Assembly: GCA_021793055.1 (NCBI GenBank)
Contig: JAJYTL010000084.1
Span: forward strand, 1-11,020
Direction: 5' to 3'
DNA length: 11,020 bases
From: Pseudomonadota bacterium
GTDB lineage: Bacteria > Pseudomonadota > Alphaproteobacteria > Ferrovibrionales > Ferrovibrionaceae
Part shown: piece after piece, positions 1 through 6,943 of the stretch
Numbering within the stretch: the first letter of the stretch is position 1
Layout: each line of letters begins with the position of its first letter
Translations under genes and position numbers: made by a program
The notes under the pieces: model-generated
Seen by the model: only the letters and a program-made list of their open reading frames with translations
Databases searched by the model: none
What the model was told of the DNA's origin: nothing

Positions 1-2
1 TG

Positions 3-530
3 CACCGCACCCAGCCGGGCCTTCCGATGAAGAAGGGGCGCGCCGGGACGATGACCCACGATTACAAGCGCAACGGCACCACCACCTTGTTTGCCGCGCT
101 CGACATCCTGGAGGGAAAGATTATCGGTCGCTGTATGCAGCGGCATCGGCATCAAGAATTCATTCGCTTCCTGAACACTATCGAGGCAAAGGTTCCGGCC
201 GGAAAGATCGTTCATCTGATCCTCGACAACTATGCCACCCACAAGCACCCCAAGGTGATCGAGTGGCTGGGGCGCCATCCACGTTTTGTTTTCCACTTCA
301 CCCCGACATCGGCCTCCTGGCTCAATGCCGTCGAGGGCTTCTTCGCCAAGCTGACCAGGCGCCGCCTCAAGCGCGGCGTCTTCCGCTCCATCGTCGAACT
401 CCAAGCCGCCATCAACCGATTCATCGACGAGACCAACGGCGATCCCAAGCCTTTCCTCTGGACCGCAGACCCCGACCGCGTCCTCGCCGCCGTCAAAAGG
501 GGGAAGGACGCGTTAGAGCCAATCCACTAG
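3..530 (+). CDS. IS630-family transposase, 3' part (DDE domain)
   Basis: This is the C-terminal part of an IS630-family (Tc1/mariner-like) transposase, the enzyme that cuts and joins the ends of its insertion sequence. The frame is open from the window edge, so the N-terminal helix-turn-helix region and the first catalytic Asp lie outside. Residues before the internal Met at base 27 read HRTQPGLP, the usual sequence just after the first catalytic Asp in this family, so that Met is not the true start. Counting from it, the second catalytic Asp is D67 (LILDNYATHK) and the catalytic Glu is E103 (SWLNAVEGFF), a D35E spacing as expected for IS630. The C-terminus (DALEPIH) is also family-like. What is visible shows no frameshift. 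Whether the whole gene is intact cannot be judged. Confidence 0.93.
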   Translation, partial: HRTQPGLPMKKGRAGTMTHDYKRNGTTTLFAALDILEGKIIGRCMQRHRHQEFIRFLNTIEAKVPAGKIVHLILDNYATHKHPKVIEWLGRHPRFVFHFTPTSASWLNAVEGFFAKLTRRRLKRGVFRSIVELQAAINRFIDETNGDPKPFLWTADPDRVLAAVKRGKDALEPIH

Positions 531-594
531 GGCTTTGCGCCGAAAGCGGTCTCTCCGACATCTCGTGAAAAGCCCAATTAGACCTAGGATTGGC
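518..594. repeat. inverted repeat between transposase and katG ends
   Basis: GCCAATCCACTAGG at 518-531 is matched in inverted orientation by CCTAGGATTGGC at 583-594, apart from a two-base insertion (AC) in the left arm. The left arm overlaps the transposase stop codon. It may be a transcription barrier between the convergent transposase and katG genes, or part of the insertion-sequence end. Confidence 0.4.
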
Positions 595-596
595 CG
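568..596 (-). terminator. weak candidate terminator after katG
   Basis: On the minus strand, downstream of the katG stop, CCAAT and ATTGG can pair around a 10-base loop, with a further G-C pair beyond one mismatch. TTTT follows shortly after. The stem is short, and it competes with the longer inverted repeat that shares its left-hand bases, so the assignment is tentative. Confidence 0.3.
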
Positions 597-621
597 CTGA
601 GTATTCACTTTATGGCCAGAA

Positions 622-2805
622 TTAGCCAAGATCGAAGCGATCAGCGTTCATGACCTTGGTCCAAGCGGCTACAAAATCAGCTACGAATTTTCCTTGCGCA
701 TCGTCGGAGCCATAGACCTCGGCGAGGGAACGTAACTCGGAATTCGAACCGAACACGAGGTCGACGCGGGTGGCGGTCCATTTGAGTTCGCCGCCCTTGC
801 GGTTGTGCCCCTCAAACACATTTTCATCCGACGTCGCTTTCCACTCGATGCCCATGTCAAGAAGATTAACGAAGAAGTCAGTGGTGAGCGCCTCCGGCCG
901 CTTCGTAAACACGCCGTGCTGCGACTTGCCATGGTTCGCGCCCAGGACGCGCAGGCCTCCAACCAGAACCGTCATCTCTGGCGCGGTTAGCGCCAGGAGT
1001 TGGGCCTTGTCGATTAGAAGCTCTTCTGCCGACACGGCGTATTTGGCCTTGAGGTAATTGCGGAACCCGTCAGCGACGGGCTCGAGATAGGTAAAAGACT
1101 CTACGTCGGTTTGCTCCTGCAACGCGTCCGTGCGGCCGGGTGCGAATGGAACGGTCACGTCGTGTCCGGCCTTTTTCGTCGCCTGTTCGACGGCGGCCGA
1201 GCCGCCGAGGACGATGAGATCGGCGAGTGACACCTTCTTGCCGCCGCTGGCTGCGCGATTGAACGCAGTCTGGATTCCTGCAAGGGCTCCCAGAACCTTT
1301 GCCAATTGGGCAGGCTGATTAACCTCCCAATCCTTCTGGGGACTGAGACGGATGCGTGCCCCGTTCGCTCCACCGCGCCGGTCGGATCCGCGGAAGGTCG
1401 CCGCTGACGCCCAGGCGGTAGAGACGAGTTCGGGGAGCGACAGTCCCGACGCGAGTATCTTGGCCTTGAGATCCACGATGTCTTTGGCGTCGATCAACTT
1501 GTGATCGACGGTGGGAACGGGATCCTGCCAGATCAGCTGCTCTGCCGGAACCTCCGGCCCAAGATATCGTGTGCGCGGGCCCATGTCGCGGTGCGTGAGC
1601 TTGAACCATGCGCGGGCAAACGCGTCTGCGAATTGATCCGGGTGCTCGTAGAACCGGCGGGAAATCTTTTCGTAGACCGGGTCGAAGCGCAAAGCGAGGT
1701 CCGTGACCAGCATGGTTGGCACGTGCCGCTTCGACCGGTCGAAGGCATCCGGAATTGTGGTGGCGCCGCCCTTCGCCCTGAACTGATACGCGCCGGCCGG
1801 ACTCTTGGTCAGCTCCCATTCGTAGCCGAACAGGTTCTCGAAGAAATTGTTGCTCCACCGGGTCGGCGTCGTGGTCCAGGTGACTTCCGGGCCGCCGGTG
1901 ATGGCGTCTTTGCCCTTGCCCGTTCCGAACTCGCTCTTCCAGCCGAAACCCATCTCCTCAATGGGCGCGGCTTCGGGTTCAGGGCCGACGAGCTTCGGAT
2001 CGCCGGCGCCGTGGGTCTTGCCAAAGCTGTGTCCACCAGCGATGAGCGCGACCGTTTCCTCATCGTTCATCGCCATGCGCTTGAAGGTCTCGCGGATATC
2101 GACGGCGGCGGCCACGGGGTCCGGCTTACCGTTCGGGCCTTCCGGATTTACATAGATGAGCCCCATCTGCACGGCGGCGAGAGGGTTCTCGAGGTTCCGG
2201 TCGCTCCTGTAGCGCTTATCGCCGAGCCAGGTGTCCTCCTGGCCCCAGTAGACGGATTCATCAGGCTCCCACAGGTCGACACGACCGCCGCCGAAGCCGA
2301 AGGTCTTGAAGCCCATCGACTCAAGCGCGACATTGCCGGCAAGGATCATCAGGTCGCCCCAGGAAATCTTTCGGCCGTATTTCTGCTTAATCGGCCACAA
2401 GAGGCGTCGCGCCTTGTCGAGGTTCGCGTTGTCCGGCCAGGAGTTAAGGGGTGCGAACCGCTGCTGGGCGGATCCGGCACCGCCCCTGCCGTCGCCGACG
2501 CGGTAGGTGCCCGCGGCGTGCCATGCCATTCGAATGATAAGCCCGCCATAGTTTCCGAAATCCGCCGGCCACCAATCTTGGCTGTCGGTCAACAGCATGG
2601 CGAGGTCCTTCTTTAGGGCCTTGAAATCGAGCTGCTTGAATTCTTCCTTGTAGTTGAATGCCGCGCCCATAGGCTTAGAAAGCGGCGAGTTCTGGCGGAG
2701 AATCCGAAGGTTGAGCTGGCTCGGCCACCAGTCGCTGTTCGACCGCATTCCGACGTTCGTCACACCATGCACGATGGGGCACTTTTCAGTAGTATTTGCA
2801 CTCAT
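622..2805 (-). CDS. katG: catalase-peroxidase KatG
   Basis: This is a bifunctional haem catalase-peroxidase that destroys hydrogen peroxide in the cytoplasm and also oxidises organic donors. At 727 aa it is full length for the family. The N-terminal catalytic domain has distal R92, W95 and H96 (MAWHAAGTYR), D125 (WPD), proximal haem ligand H259 (GGHSFGKTHGAG), W310 and D369. W95, Y218 (GLIYVNPEGP) and M244 (RMAMND) are the three residues that form the covalent Met-Tyr-Trp adduct needed for catalase activity. R406 (HRDMGP) is the mobile arginine. The position matching M. tuberculosis S315 is G304. The non-haem C-terminal repeat domain begins near residue 430. GGAGG sits 5 bases before the ATG and supports this start. 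Two small membrane-protein genes lie upstream on the same strand; the nearer is 135 bases away and could share a transcript. No OxyR site was recognised in the 135-base gap. Confidence 0.98.
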   Translation of the reverse strand: MSANTTEKCPIVHGVTNVGMRSNSDWWPSQLNLRILRQNSPLSKPMGAAFNYKEEFKQLDFKALKKDLAMLLTDSQDWWPADFGNYGGLIIRMAWHAAGTYRVGDGRGGAGSAQQRFAPLNSWPDNANLDKARRLLWPIKQKYGRKISWGDLMILAGNVALESMGFKTFGFGGGRVDLWEPDESVYWGQEDTWLGDKRYRSDRNLENPLAAVQMGLIYVNPEGPNGKPDPVAAAVDIRETFKRMAMNDEETVALIAGGHSFGKTHGAGDPKLVGPEPEAAPIEEMGFGWKSEFGTGKGKDAITGGPEVTWTTTPTRWSNNFFENLFGYEWELTKSPAGAYQFRAKGGATTIPDAFDRSKRHVPTMLVTDLALRFDPVYEKISRRFYEHPDQFADAFARAWFKLTHRDMGPRTRYLGPEVPAEQLIWQDPVPTVDHKLIDAKDIVDLKAKILASGLSLPELVSTAWASAATFRGSDRRGGANGARIRLSPQKDWEVNQPAQLAKVLGALAGIQTAFNRAASGGKKVSLADLIVLGGSAAVEQATKKAGHDVTVPFAPGRTDALQEQTDVESFTYLEPVADGFRNYLKAKYAVSAEELLIDKAQLLALTAPEMTVLVGGLRVLGANHGKSQHGVFTKRPEALTTDFFVNLLDMGIEWKATSDENVFEGHNRKGGELKWTATRVDLVFGSNSELRSLAEVYGSDDAQGKFVADFVAAWTKVMNADRFDLG

Positions 2806-2940
2806 CTTGCCCTCCGTGCAGCCGTGTCACGGCGCATTATTGCCATCAGTGGCGTTGGTATTGACAGGGATCAGGGAGCGAATTCGGGTCACGATTGAAT
2901 GGGTCTTAGTGGACCGGCCTGCTCCCTGCAGCGAGACGCA

Positions 2941-3141
2941 CTAATCCTGGCTTTTAAGCGTGAGGTACATCAACGCGAGGTACAGCACCGGTAGGACCAG
3001 TAGAATGATCACCGCTGCATAGCCGGGAGTCCGGCAGTCTGGCGCCAACATGCGATAGCCAATCCATATATTTAGGACCGCGATGATGGCGATGCCGATT
3101 GCCCACGGCAGAAGGACGTTATGCTTTTTTGTTCGACGCAT
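2941..3141 (-). CDS. small two-helix membrane protein, unknown function
   Basis: This 66-residue protein is not recognised. It has a basic N-terminus (MRRTKKHN), a hydrophobic segment at about residues 9-29, a short polar loop (APDCRTPGY) with one Cys, a second hydrophobic segment at about 41-62, and a short charged tail (LKSQD). This predicts a two-pass inner-membrane protein. An in-frame ATG at 3165 would add MFPKDGVA but has no ribosome-binding site. The ATG at 3141 has a GGGG five bases upstream, so it is weakly preferred. The gene lies 135 bases upstream of katG on the same strand and about 100 bases downstream of a Crp/Fnr-type palindrome. It may therefore be a microoxically regulated small protein that leads a transcript into katG. 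That link is inferred. Confidence 0.72.
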   Translation of the reverse strand: MRRTKKHNVLLPWAIGIAIIAVLNIWIGYRMLAPDCRTPGYAAVIILLVLPVLYLALMYLTLKSQD

Positions 3142-3239
3142 GGCGACCCCATCTTTCGGAAACATAAGGTCGGCGCCGGTTTGTCTCCGCTCGGGCGCGG
3201 TCGATAAACCTAGCGATCACGGTGGACCCTTGCTTGTGC

Positions 3240-3245
3240 AGTCTA
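3240..3245 (-). promoter_or_regulatory. candidate -10 box for the 66-aa gene (and katG)
   Basis: On the minus strand the hexamer reads TAGACT, matching 4 of 6 bases of TATAAT. It lies so that transcription would begin near 3232-3233, placing the centre of the palindrome at 3267-3280 about 41.5 bases upstream. This is the standard spacing of class II Crp/Fnr-dependent promoters, where the activator site replaces the -35 box. The predicted leader to the ATG at 3141 would be about 90 bases. Confidence 0.4.
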
Positions 3246-3266
3246 AAAGACCTTCCGAGCGGGGCC

Positions 3267-3280
3267 TTGACATGTGTCAA
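3267..3280. promoter_or_regulatory. Crp/Fnr-family (FixK/FnrN/NnrR-type) binding palindrome
   Basis: The sequence TTGACATGTGTCAA has perfect arms TTGACA and TGTCAA. It fits the TTGA-N6-TCAA pattern of Crp/Fnr-family sites, including FixK and FnrN boxes of rhizobia (TTGAT-N4-ATCAA and variants). It lies upstream of the minus-strand 66-aa gene with a suitable -10 box, while no gene starts soon after it on the plus strand. Which regulator binds cannot be told from the site alone. Confidence 0.5.
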
Positions 3281-3761
3281 TGCTGTGCGAAGCAGGAAAT
3301 GCACCATTTTTTATGGCAACGGGTCCGCGACCTCGCGGCCGCTCCAGCAACTGATATTGGAGTACGCACGAGGTGATCTGGCGGATTATCGTCTTCGGAA
3401 TCCTGGGCGGTGTGAGCGCAACGGCCGAAACTCGGCTGATTCTGATAATCCCGAGCTGATGCGTCGCTAAATTCTACCGTGGCTGTTGTCCTCCGCGACA
3501 GGCACCCCTGCTTGGCGCCACCTTCCTCGGTATGATATCCCCATGGCGTTTGAACAGGCTGGAGGACTCGCGACTTCGGCGATCTTTCTTGCGGGAAAGG
3601 TTGCCTTTTTTGGATTTGAGGAAATCGTGCCTTGAGGCTACTGCGCGCGAGCGCGAATACAAAGTCCACGGTGCTGCAAGTCCGCTCATACGTGTTGGTG
3701 ACTCTTTCTCCGGCTTTATGGATGGCGTTGTCATCGCGGCTGCGTGCAGAAGTTAGACATC

Positions 3762-3781
3762 GGGGAACCTTAAGGTTCCCC
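3762..3781. repeat. perfect 20-base palindrome at a stop codon
   Basis: GGGGAACCTTAAGGTTCCCC is its own reverse complement. On the minus strand it encodes the final Gly-Glu-Pro and the TAA stop of the 64-aa membrane protein. As RNA it could form an 8-pair hairpin with a four-base loop. No T run follows on either strand, so it may act as a transcript-end stabiliser or a protein-binding site rather than a classical intrinsic terminator. Confidence 0.6.
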
Positions 3782-3964
3782 CCGTCGAAAGAGCTCGCGG
3801 TGGCGCCAGAACTTGTACCCGAAATACCCCGCGGCGGTGGCGATGCCGATGCCGGCCACGACGGCGAGCGAGATGGTGCCGCCAAAAACCAGAGCGAGGA
3901 TGACGGCGGCGAGCCAAAGCCATCCCAGAATATCGACGAGCCGAGCTTCGGTTCCGATGGTCAT
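3770..3964 (-). CDS. small hydrophobic membrane protein, unknown function
   Basis: This 64-residue protein is not recognised. A short polar N-terminus (MTIGTEARLVD) is followed by a long hydrophobic region at about residues 12-50, best read as two helices separated by a Gly-Gly-Thr turn near residues 28-30. The second helix is rich in Gly and Ala. The tail is basic (KFWRHRELFRRGEP), which should stay in the cytoplasm. The ATG at 3964 is chosen because GAGG lies 8 bases upstream. An ATG at 4015 would add 17 non-hydrophobic residues and lacks a good ribosome-binding site. The gene lies on the same strand as the 66-aa gene and katG but about 600 bases upstream, so it is probably a separate transcript. 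Confidence 0.6.
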   Translation of the reverse strand: MTIGTEARLVDILGWLWLAAVILALVFGGTISLAVVAGIGIATAAGYFGYKFWRHRELFRRGEP

Positions 3965-4053
3965 GAGGTTTGCCTCGAGATATTCAGCGCCGCTAGGAGG
4001 ATAAAAATCTACCATCCCATGCGCCAGCCTGGGTGACGTAGTTCATCAGTTGT

Positions 4054-4067
4054 AAGCGCCGGCGCTT
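4054..4067. repeat. GC palindrome shared with the far end of the recombinase block
   Basis: AAGCGCCGGCGCTT is a perfect 14-base palindrome about 255 bases before the first recombinase gene. Its last 12 bases, GCGCCGGCGCTT, recur in the same orientation at 10347-10358, just inside the last gene of the block. It could be an element-end or recombinase-binding signal, or chance similarity in G+C-rich DNA. Confidence 0.3.
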
Positions 4068-4139
4068 CACGCTGCACTGATGCCTGCGGGAGGTGAGACT
4101 TCTTTGCCGCTTACAAACCAGTGGCCGAAGTTTCCAACA

Positions 4140-4322
4140 AGAAGACAATAAATCGCCGATAACGATGCCTGCGAAGAATAAGCCGACATCTCTGTTAATA
4201 CTTTATTGTATTTTCGAGAAAAATATAAATACCGATGTTCGGCAGATCGCTAGATACAATAATTATAACCATTCAAAATATATGGTCAGAGCTAATAGTC
4301 GGCCCATGCGTCTGAGTTAATC
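4140..4322 (+). promoter_or_regulatory. A+T-rich leader upstream of the recombinase block
   Basis: About 180 bases are strikingly rich in A and T compared with everything around them. They contain several TATAAT-like hexamers (TATAAA at 4224-4229, TACAAT at 4255-4260, TTATAA at 4263-4268), but no pair with a well-spaced -35 box stands out. The position directly before the first recombinase ATG makes it the likely promoter region of the block. It may also hold the recombination site or an element end. The frame open from 4093 to 4320 is not credited as a gene because its Lys/Asn/Tyr-rich composition simply reflects the base composition. Confidence 0.4.
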
Positions 4323-6941
4323 ATGGCGAATTACCCAGAAATGTGGCGTCCGCTAGTGGCGGAGCTCGAAAGAACCACCGGCGTCACAGCGGATACAGTA
4401 ATTTCGCTCCTGAAAATGATCGAGGCACCGGATTCCCTGATCGCGTTGGGGGTCATTTCGACGAATCTGCAGACGATCCTGAAAATTCTGCCGACACTTG
4501 CCGCGCAAAACCCCGATATGCGCTTCCCAGCGCGGGAGCAGATCGATGAGTGGCTCGCGGTTTGCGGCAAGATTGCAGGCCGTGCGCAATTCTACGATTC
4601 GCTCGTGGCCGGCATTGCCAGAGCCGAAGGTTGCAAGGGGCGCCCTCCGCTCCATGGTCTCTACGACACGAACCCACTCTACTGTGCTCTCTACTACCTA
4701 CGGATCGTCGGACGGCAAGGCAGAACGCATTACGCAGTCCTGCTCGCCCAATTCGTCCTCGCGTGCTACTGGCTAAGGATCGCCTTCGGCGCGGCGGCGC
4801 ACGCCACTCAAAAGCAGCACGCCTCTCTGCAAATACGAAAGTTTGTCGAGGGAGAGGCGCGAAAAAGTTTGCTGGTGCGTCTTCCAGATGCGCCAGTGCC
4901 AATCGAAACGTATCTAGACGCACTCGAGATGCTGTCCGCGGAGGGCGACGGTCAAATTGTCCGGATCGCTACGCTGATCAGGTCCGCCGTAAACGCGGAA
5001 GCTCCCCGGACACGAACATCCGGCAACCGACCGCGCAAAATATGGCCAGCCCTCCTGGCACCGGCGACGCTTTTCTCGGTTGAAAGCCAACCGACGTCTG
5101 ACGAGGAGCCGGAACTTGACGCAGCGAGAGCGACGGTTCTCAAGCTGGCCGCCCTTACGCAAACTGACCTCAAGGACTGGGTCAAATCGGGACTGAGCCC
5201 CGACGAGGCGGCCGCCGGTGTCGAATTCATTGCCCACGAAAACGAACGTCAGCAAACCCTTGCGGGAAGGCGTGCCCGCGACCAGATGGTCCGGGCGCGC
5301 GGCGCAGCCAGCGCGTTAGCCATGGACAACCAGTTATTTCCAATTTCATGGCAAAGCATGACCGACTTCGAAACATGCGTATTTCTGGAGAGCATTAGGA
5401 GTTTGGCTGAGGAACACCAGACCGAAGACCCCACCCGGGAAAAACAAAACGAAGAGCTTGCTGCGCTGCTAGCCGCCGCGTTCTGGACCGGCCGGCCTAT
5501 CGAACAGCTCATTCATACAGTGTTCATCGAAAAGGACGATTTTCCGGAATGGGGCGGATATAGGGGGGAGGCGCAAAAACGGAAAAGAAAAAAGGATGAC
5601 CTGTGGTCCGATATCCCTTGCGTCTACGTGTACAGCGACCGCGGTAGTCATTGGAGCATGATCCCGGCTAGGCCTGTTGTCAGCGAGACACCAGATGCTG
5701 ACGCCCAATCACACGCCATCCAGACGATGGAACGACTGACCCTTAGAACGCCGGGAGGTGAGTACGCCGGGAAGTTGTTCGATAATTACATTAGCCGTCA
5801 TGACTCACCTAGCCTCATGTTTCCGGACTCGTTGAAGTTCTACATAACGGCCGCCAGAGAGTTTCTGAGAAAGCTAAACGAGCGATACGCAACACGGCTA
5901 ACGCACGGCCGAATTTTTATGTCGATGTTTCGCCGCATCGCAGTTAGGCGCGGCGGCGACGTGACTTTCGCCGCATTGATCACTGGCCGCGATCACCCGC
6001 TGGCACGCGCGCCGCTGCACTACACTGCGGTTCGCAGTGACATGTTGCACAAACTCTACGCGGAGGAGTGCGCGGCGATATGGGCTGCGGTGCGCCAAGA
6101 AAGACCTTACGCGGCTCAGTCAGCGAATTTCTTTGAAAGAACGCCTCGTCGCGATAACGGATATATTGGCGCTTTTTGGCGGCCCACCGACGAATGCGTG
6201 AAAGCTTTGCAGCAGGACTTGCGTGAATCTCTGGCTGAGGCGTGGAAGATACGCGAGCCGATCGCAAAAATAATCGAAGTGCATAACGCGATAACTCTAT
6301 ATACACACTGGTTCGTGGCGTTCAGCACCGGATACAGAGCGGTTTGGCAAGCCTTCTTTCATGAGACCGAGATTGACCGGGGTAGCCGGTTTGCTGTGAT
6401 CTCGGATAAGGACACAGACGATTTCTACCACACCCGCATTGTCTGGCTTCCGAAACTTGTCATCGCGCAGATTGGATACTGGCGAAAGCACTGGGAAATT
6501 TTCAGGACGCGGTGTCTGAACAGGGTGAACCCAAATCTCTTCCGTTCTCTAATGGACGAGAAGCGCCGTTATCGGGCAGGTGAGAAGCCCCTGGTGCGCA
6601 GAACGCGGCGGGACATCAGGAGCCACGTAGAGGGTCTTTTTATCTTTAACGCCGGGGGTCGGGCGTTTCCACTAAGGCCAGGGATCATCAAACACTACAC
6701 CGGCTCAAAGTTTTTCCTTCCAGCGAATGCCGGCCGTCATTATTTACGAAGCCGATTGCTCGAAGAGAATTGTCCAGCGGAAATCGTCGCCGCCTTTATG
6801 GGGCATTGGGAACGAGGAGAAGAGCCCTGGGGCAGATATTCCGCGATGAGTCCACAGCAATACAAACAGGCCTTGGCGCCGTGTCTTAACCGCATCATTA
6901 AGGAGTGCGGCTGGGAGCCTCAGCGAGGCTTCGCGAGATAG
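4323..6941 (+). CDS. large tyrosine recombinase (872 aa), first of block
   Basis: This protein belongs to the tyrosine recombinase (phage integrase, DNA_BRE_C) superfamily, which cuts and rejoins DNA through a phosphotyrosine link. The catalytic domain is at the C-terminus: R672 in FSTGYRAVW (box I), probably K696 in the beta turn, H806 and R809 in GRHYLRS (box II), H828 in MGHWE, and nucleophile Y839 in WGRYS. At 872 aa it is more than twice the usual integrase length. The roughly 640-residue N-terminal part matches no family I recognise. It is soluble-looking, with a basic patch near 419-424 (KRKRKK) and a second TGR motif at 389-391 (FWTGRPIEQL). The ATG at 4323 follows the A+T-rich leader with only a weak GAG ribosome-binding match. 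The stop is two bases before a GTG start for the next gene, so the genes are probably co-translated. It is likely one of two recombinases of a mobile island. Confidence 0.85.
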   Translation: MANYPEMWRPLVAELERTTGVTADTVISLLKMIEAPDSLIALGVISTNLQTILKILPTLAAQNPDMRFPAREQIDEWLAVCGKIAGRAQFYDSLVAGIARAEGCKGRPPLHGLYDTNPLYCALYYLRIVGRQGRTHYAVLLAQFVLACYWLRIAFGAAAHATQKQHASLQIRKFVEGEARKSLLVRLPDAPVPIETYLDALEMLSAEGDGQIVRIATLIRSAVNAEAPRTRTSGNRPRKIWPALLAPATLFSVESQPTSDEEPELDAARATVLKLAALTQTDLKDWVKSGLSPDEAAAGVEFIAHENERQQTLAGRRARDQMVRARGAASALAMDNQLFPISWQSMTDFETCVFLESIRSLAEEHQTEDPTREKQNEELAALLAAAFWTGRPIEQLIHTVFIEKDDFPEWGGYRGEAQKRKRKKDDLWSDIPCVYVYSDRGSHWSMIPARPVVSETPDADAQSHAIQTMERLTLRTPGGEYAGKLFDNYISRHDSPSLMFPDSLKFYITAAREFLRKLNERYATRLTHGRIFMSMFRRIAVRRGGDVTFAALITGRDHPLARAPLHYTAVRSDMLHKLYAEECAAIWAAVRQERPYAAQSANFFERTPRRDNGYIGAFWRPTDECVKALQQDLRESLAEAWKIREPIAKIIEVHNAITLYTHWFVAFSTGYRAVWQAFFHETEIDRGSRFAVISDKDTDDFYHTRIVWLPKLVIAQIGYWRKHWEIFRTRCLNRVNPNLFRSLMDEKRRYRAGEKPLVRRTRRDIRSHVEGLFIFNAGGRAFPLRPGIIKHYTGSKFFLPANAGRHYLRSRLLEENCPAEIVAAFMGHWERGEEPWGRYSAMSPQQYKQALAPCLNRIIKECGWEPQRGFAR

Positions 6942-6943
6942 CG

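Larger units (their letters stand above)
1..600 (+). mobile_element. IS630-family insertion sequence, right part
   Basis: The transposase fragment implies an insertion sequence that enters from the left edge. Its right end should lie shortly after the transposase stop at 530 and before the katG stop at 622. Neither the terminal inverted repeat nor the TA target duplication can be assigned because the left end is not visible. The right boundary given is approximate. Confidence 0.45.
3166..3761. other. intergenic stretch without a convincing gene
   Basis: Apart from the palindrome and -10 box described separately, nothing here is convincingly a gene. Several frames are open on both strands, but their translations are rich in Arg and Ser with no recognisable motifs. 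Two very short plus-strand frames have protein-like hydrophobic composition. One starts at the GTG at 3375 (IWRIIVFGILGGVSATAE). The other starts at the ATG at 3543 (MAFEQAGGLATSAIFLAG) and ends about 30 codons later. Neither has a clear ribosome-binding site, so they may be decayed gene remnants. Confidence 0.5.

Noticed and set aside
1501..2616. Long open frame of 371 codons opposite katG
   Set aside because: It lies antisense to the well-supported katG and its translation has no motifs. Long antisense frames are common opposite G+C-rich genes.
2855..2863. TTGACA on the plus strand upstream of katG as a -35 box
   Set aside because: No -10 hexamer follows at suitable spacing, and no plus-strand gene starts downstream.
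3277..3885. 202-codon minus-strand frame in the gap between small genes
   Set aside because: It overlaps the better-supported 64-aa membrane gene and its translation is Arg/Ser/Pro-rich without protein-like pattern.
4093..4320. 75-codon frame ending just before the first recombinase, starting at a GTG
   Set aside because: Its Lys/Asn/Tyr-rich translation follows from the A+T-rich DNA. There is no motif, and it is better explained as leader or promoter DNA.
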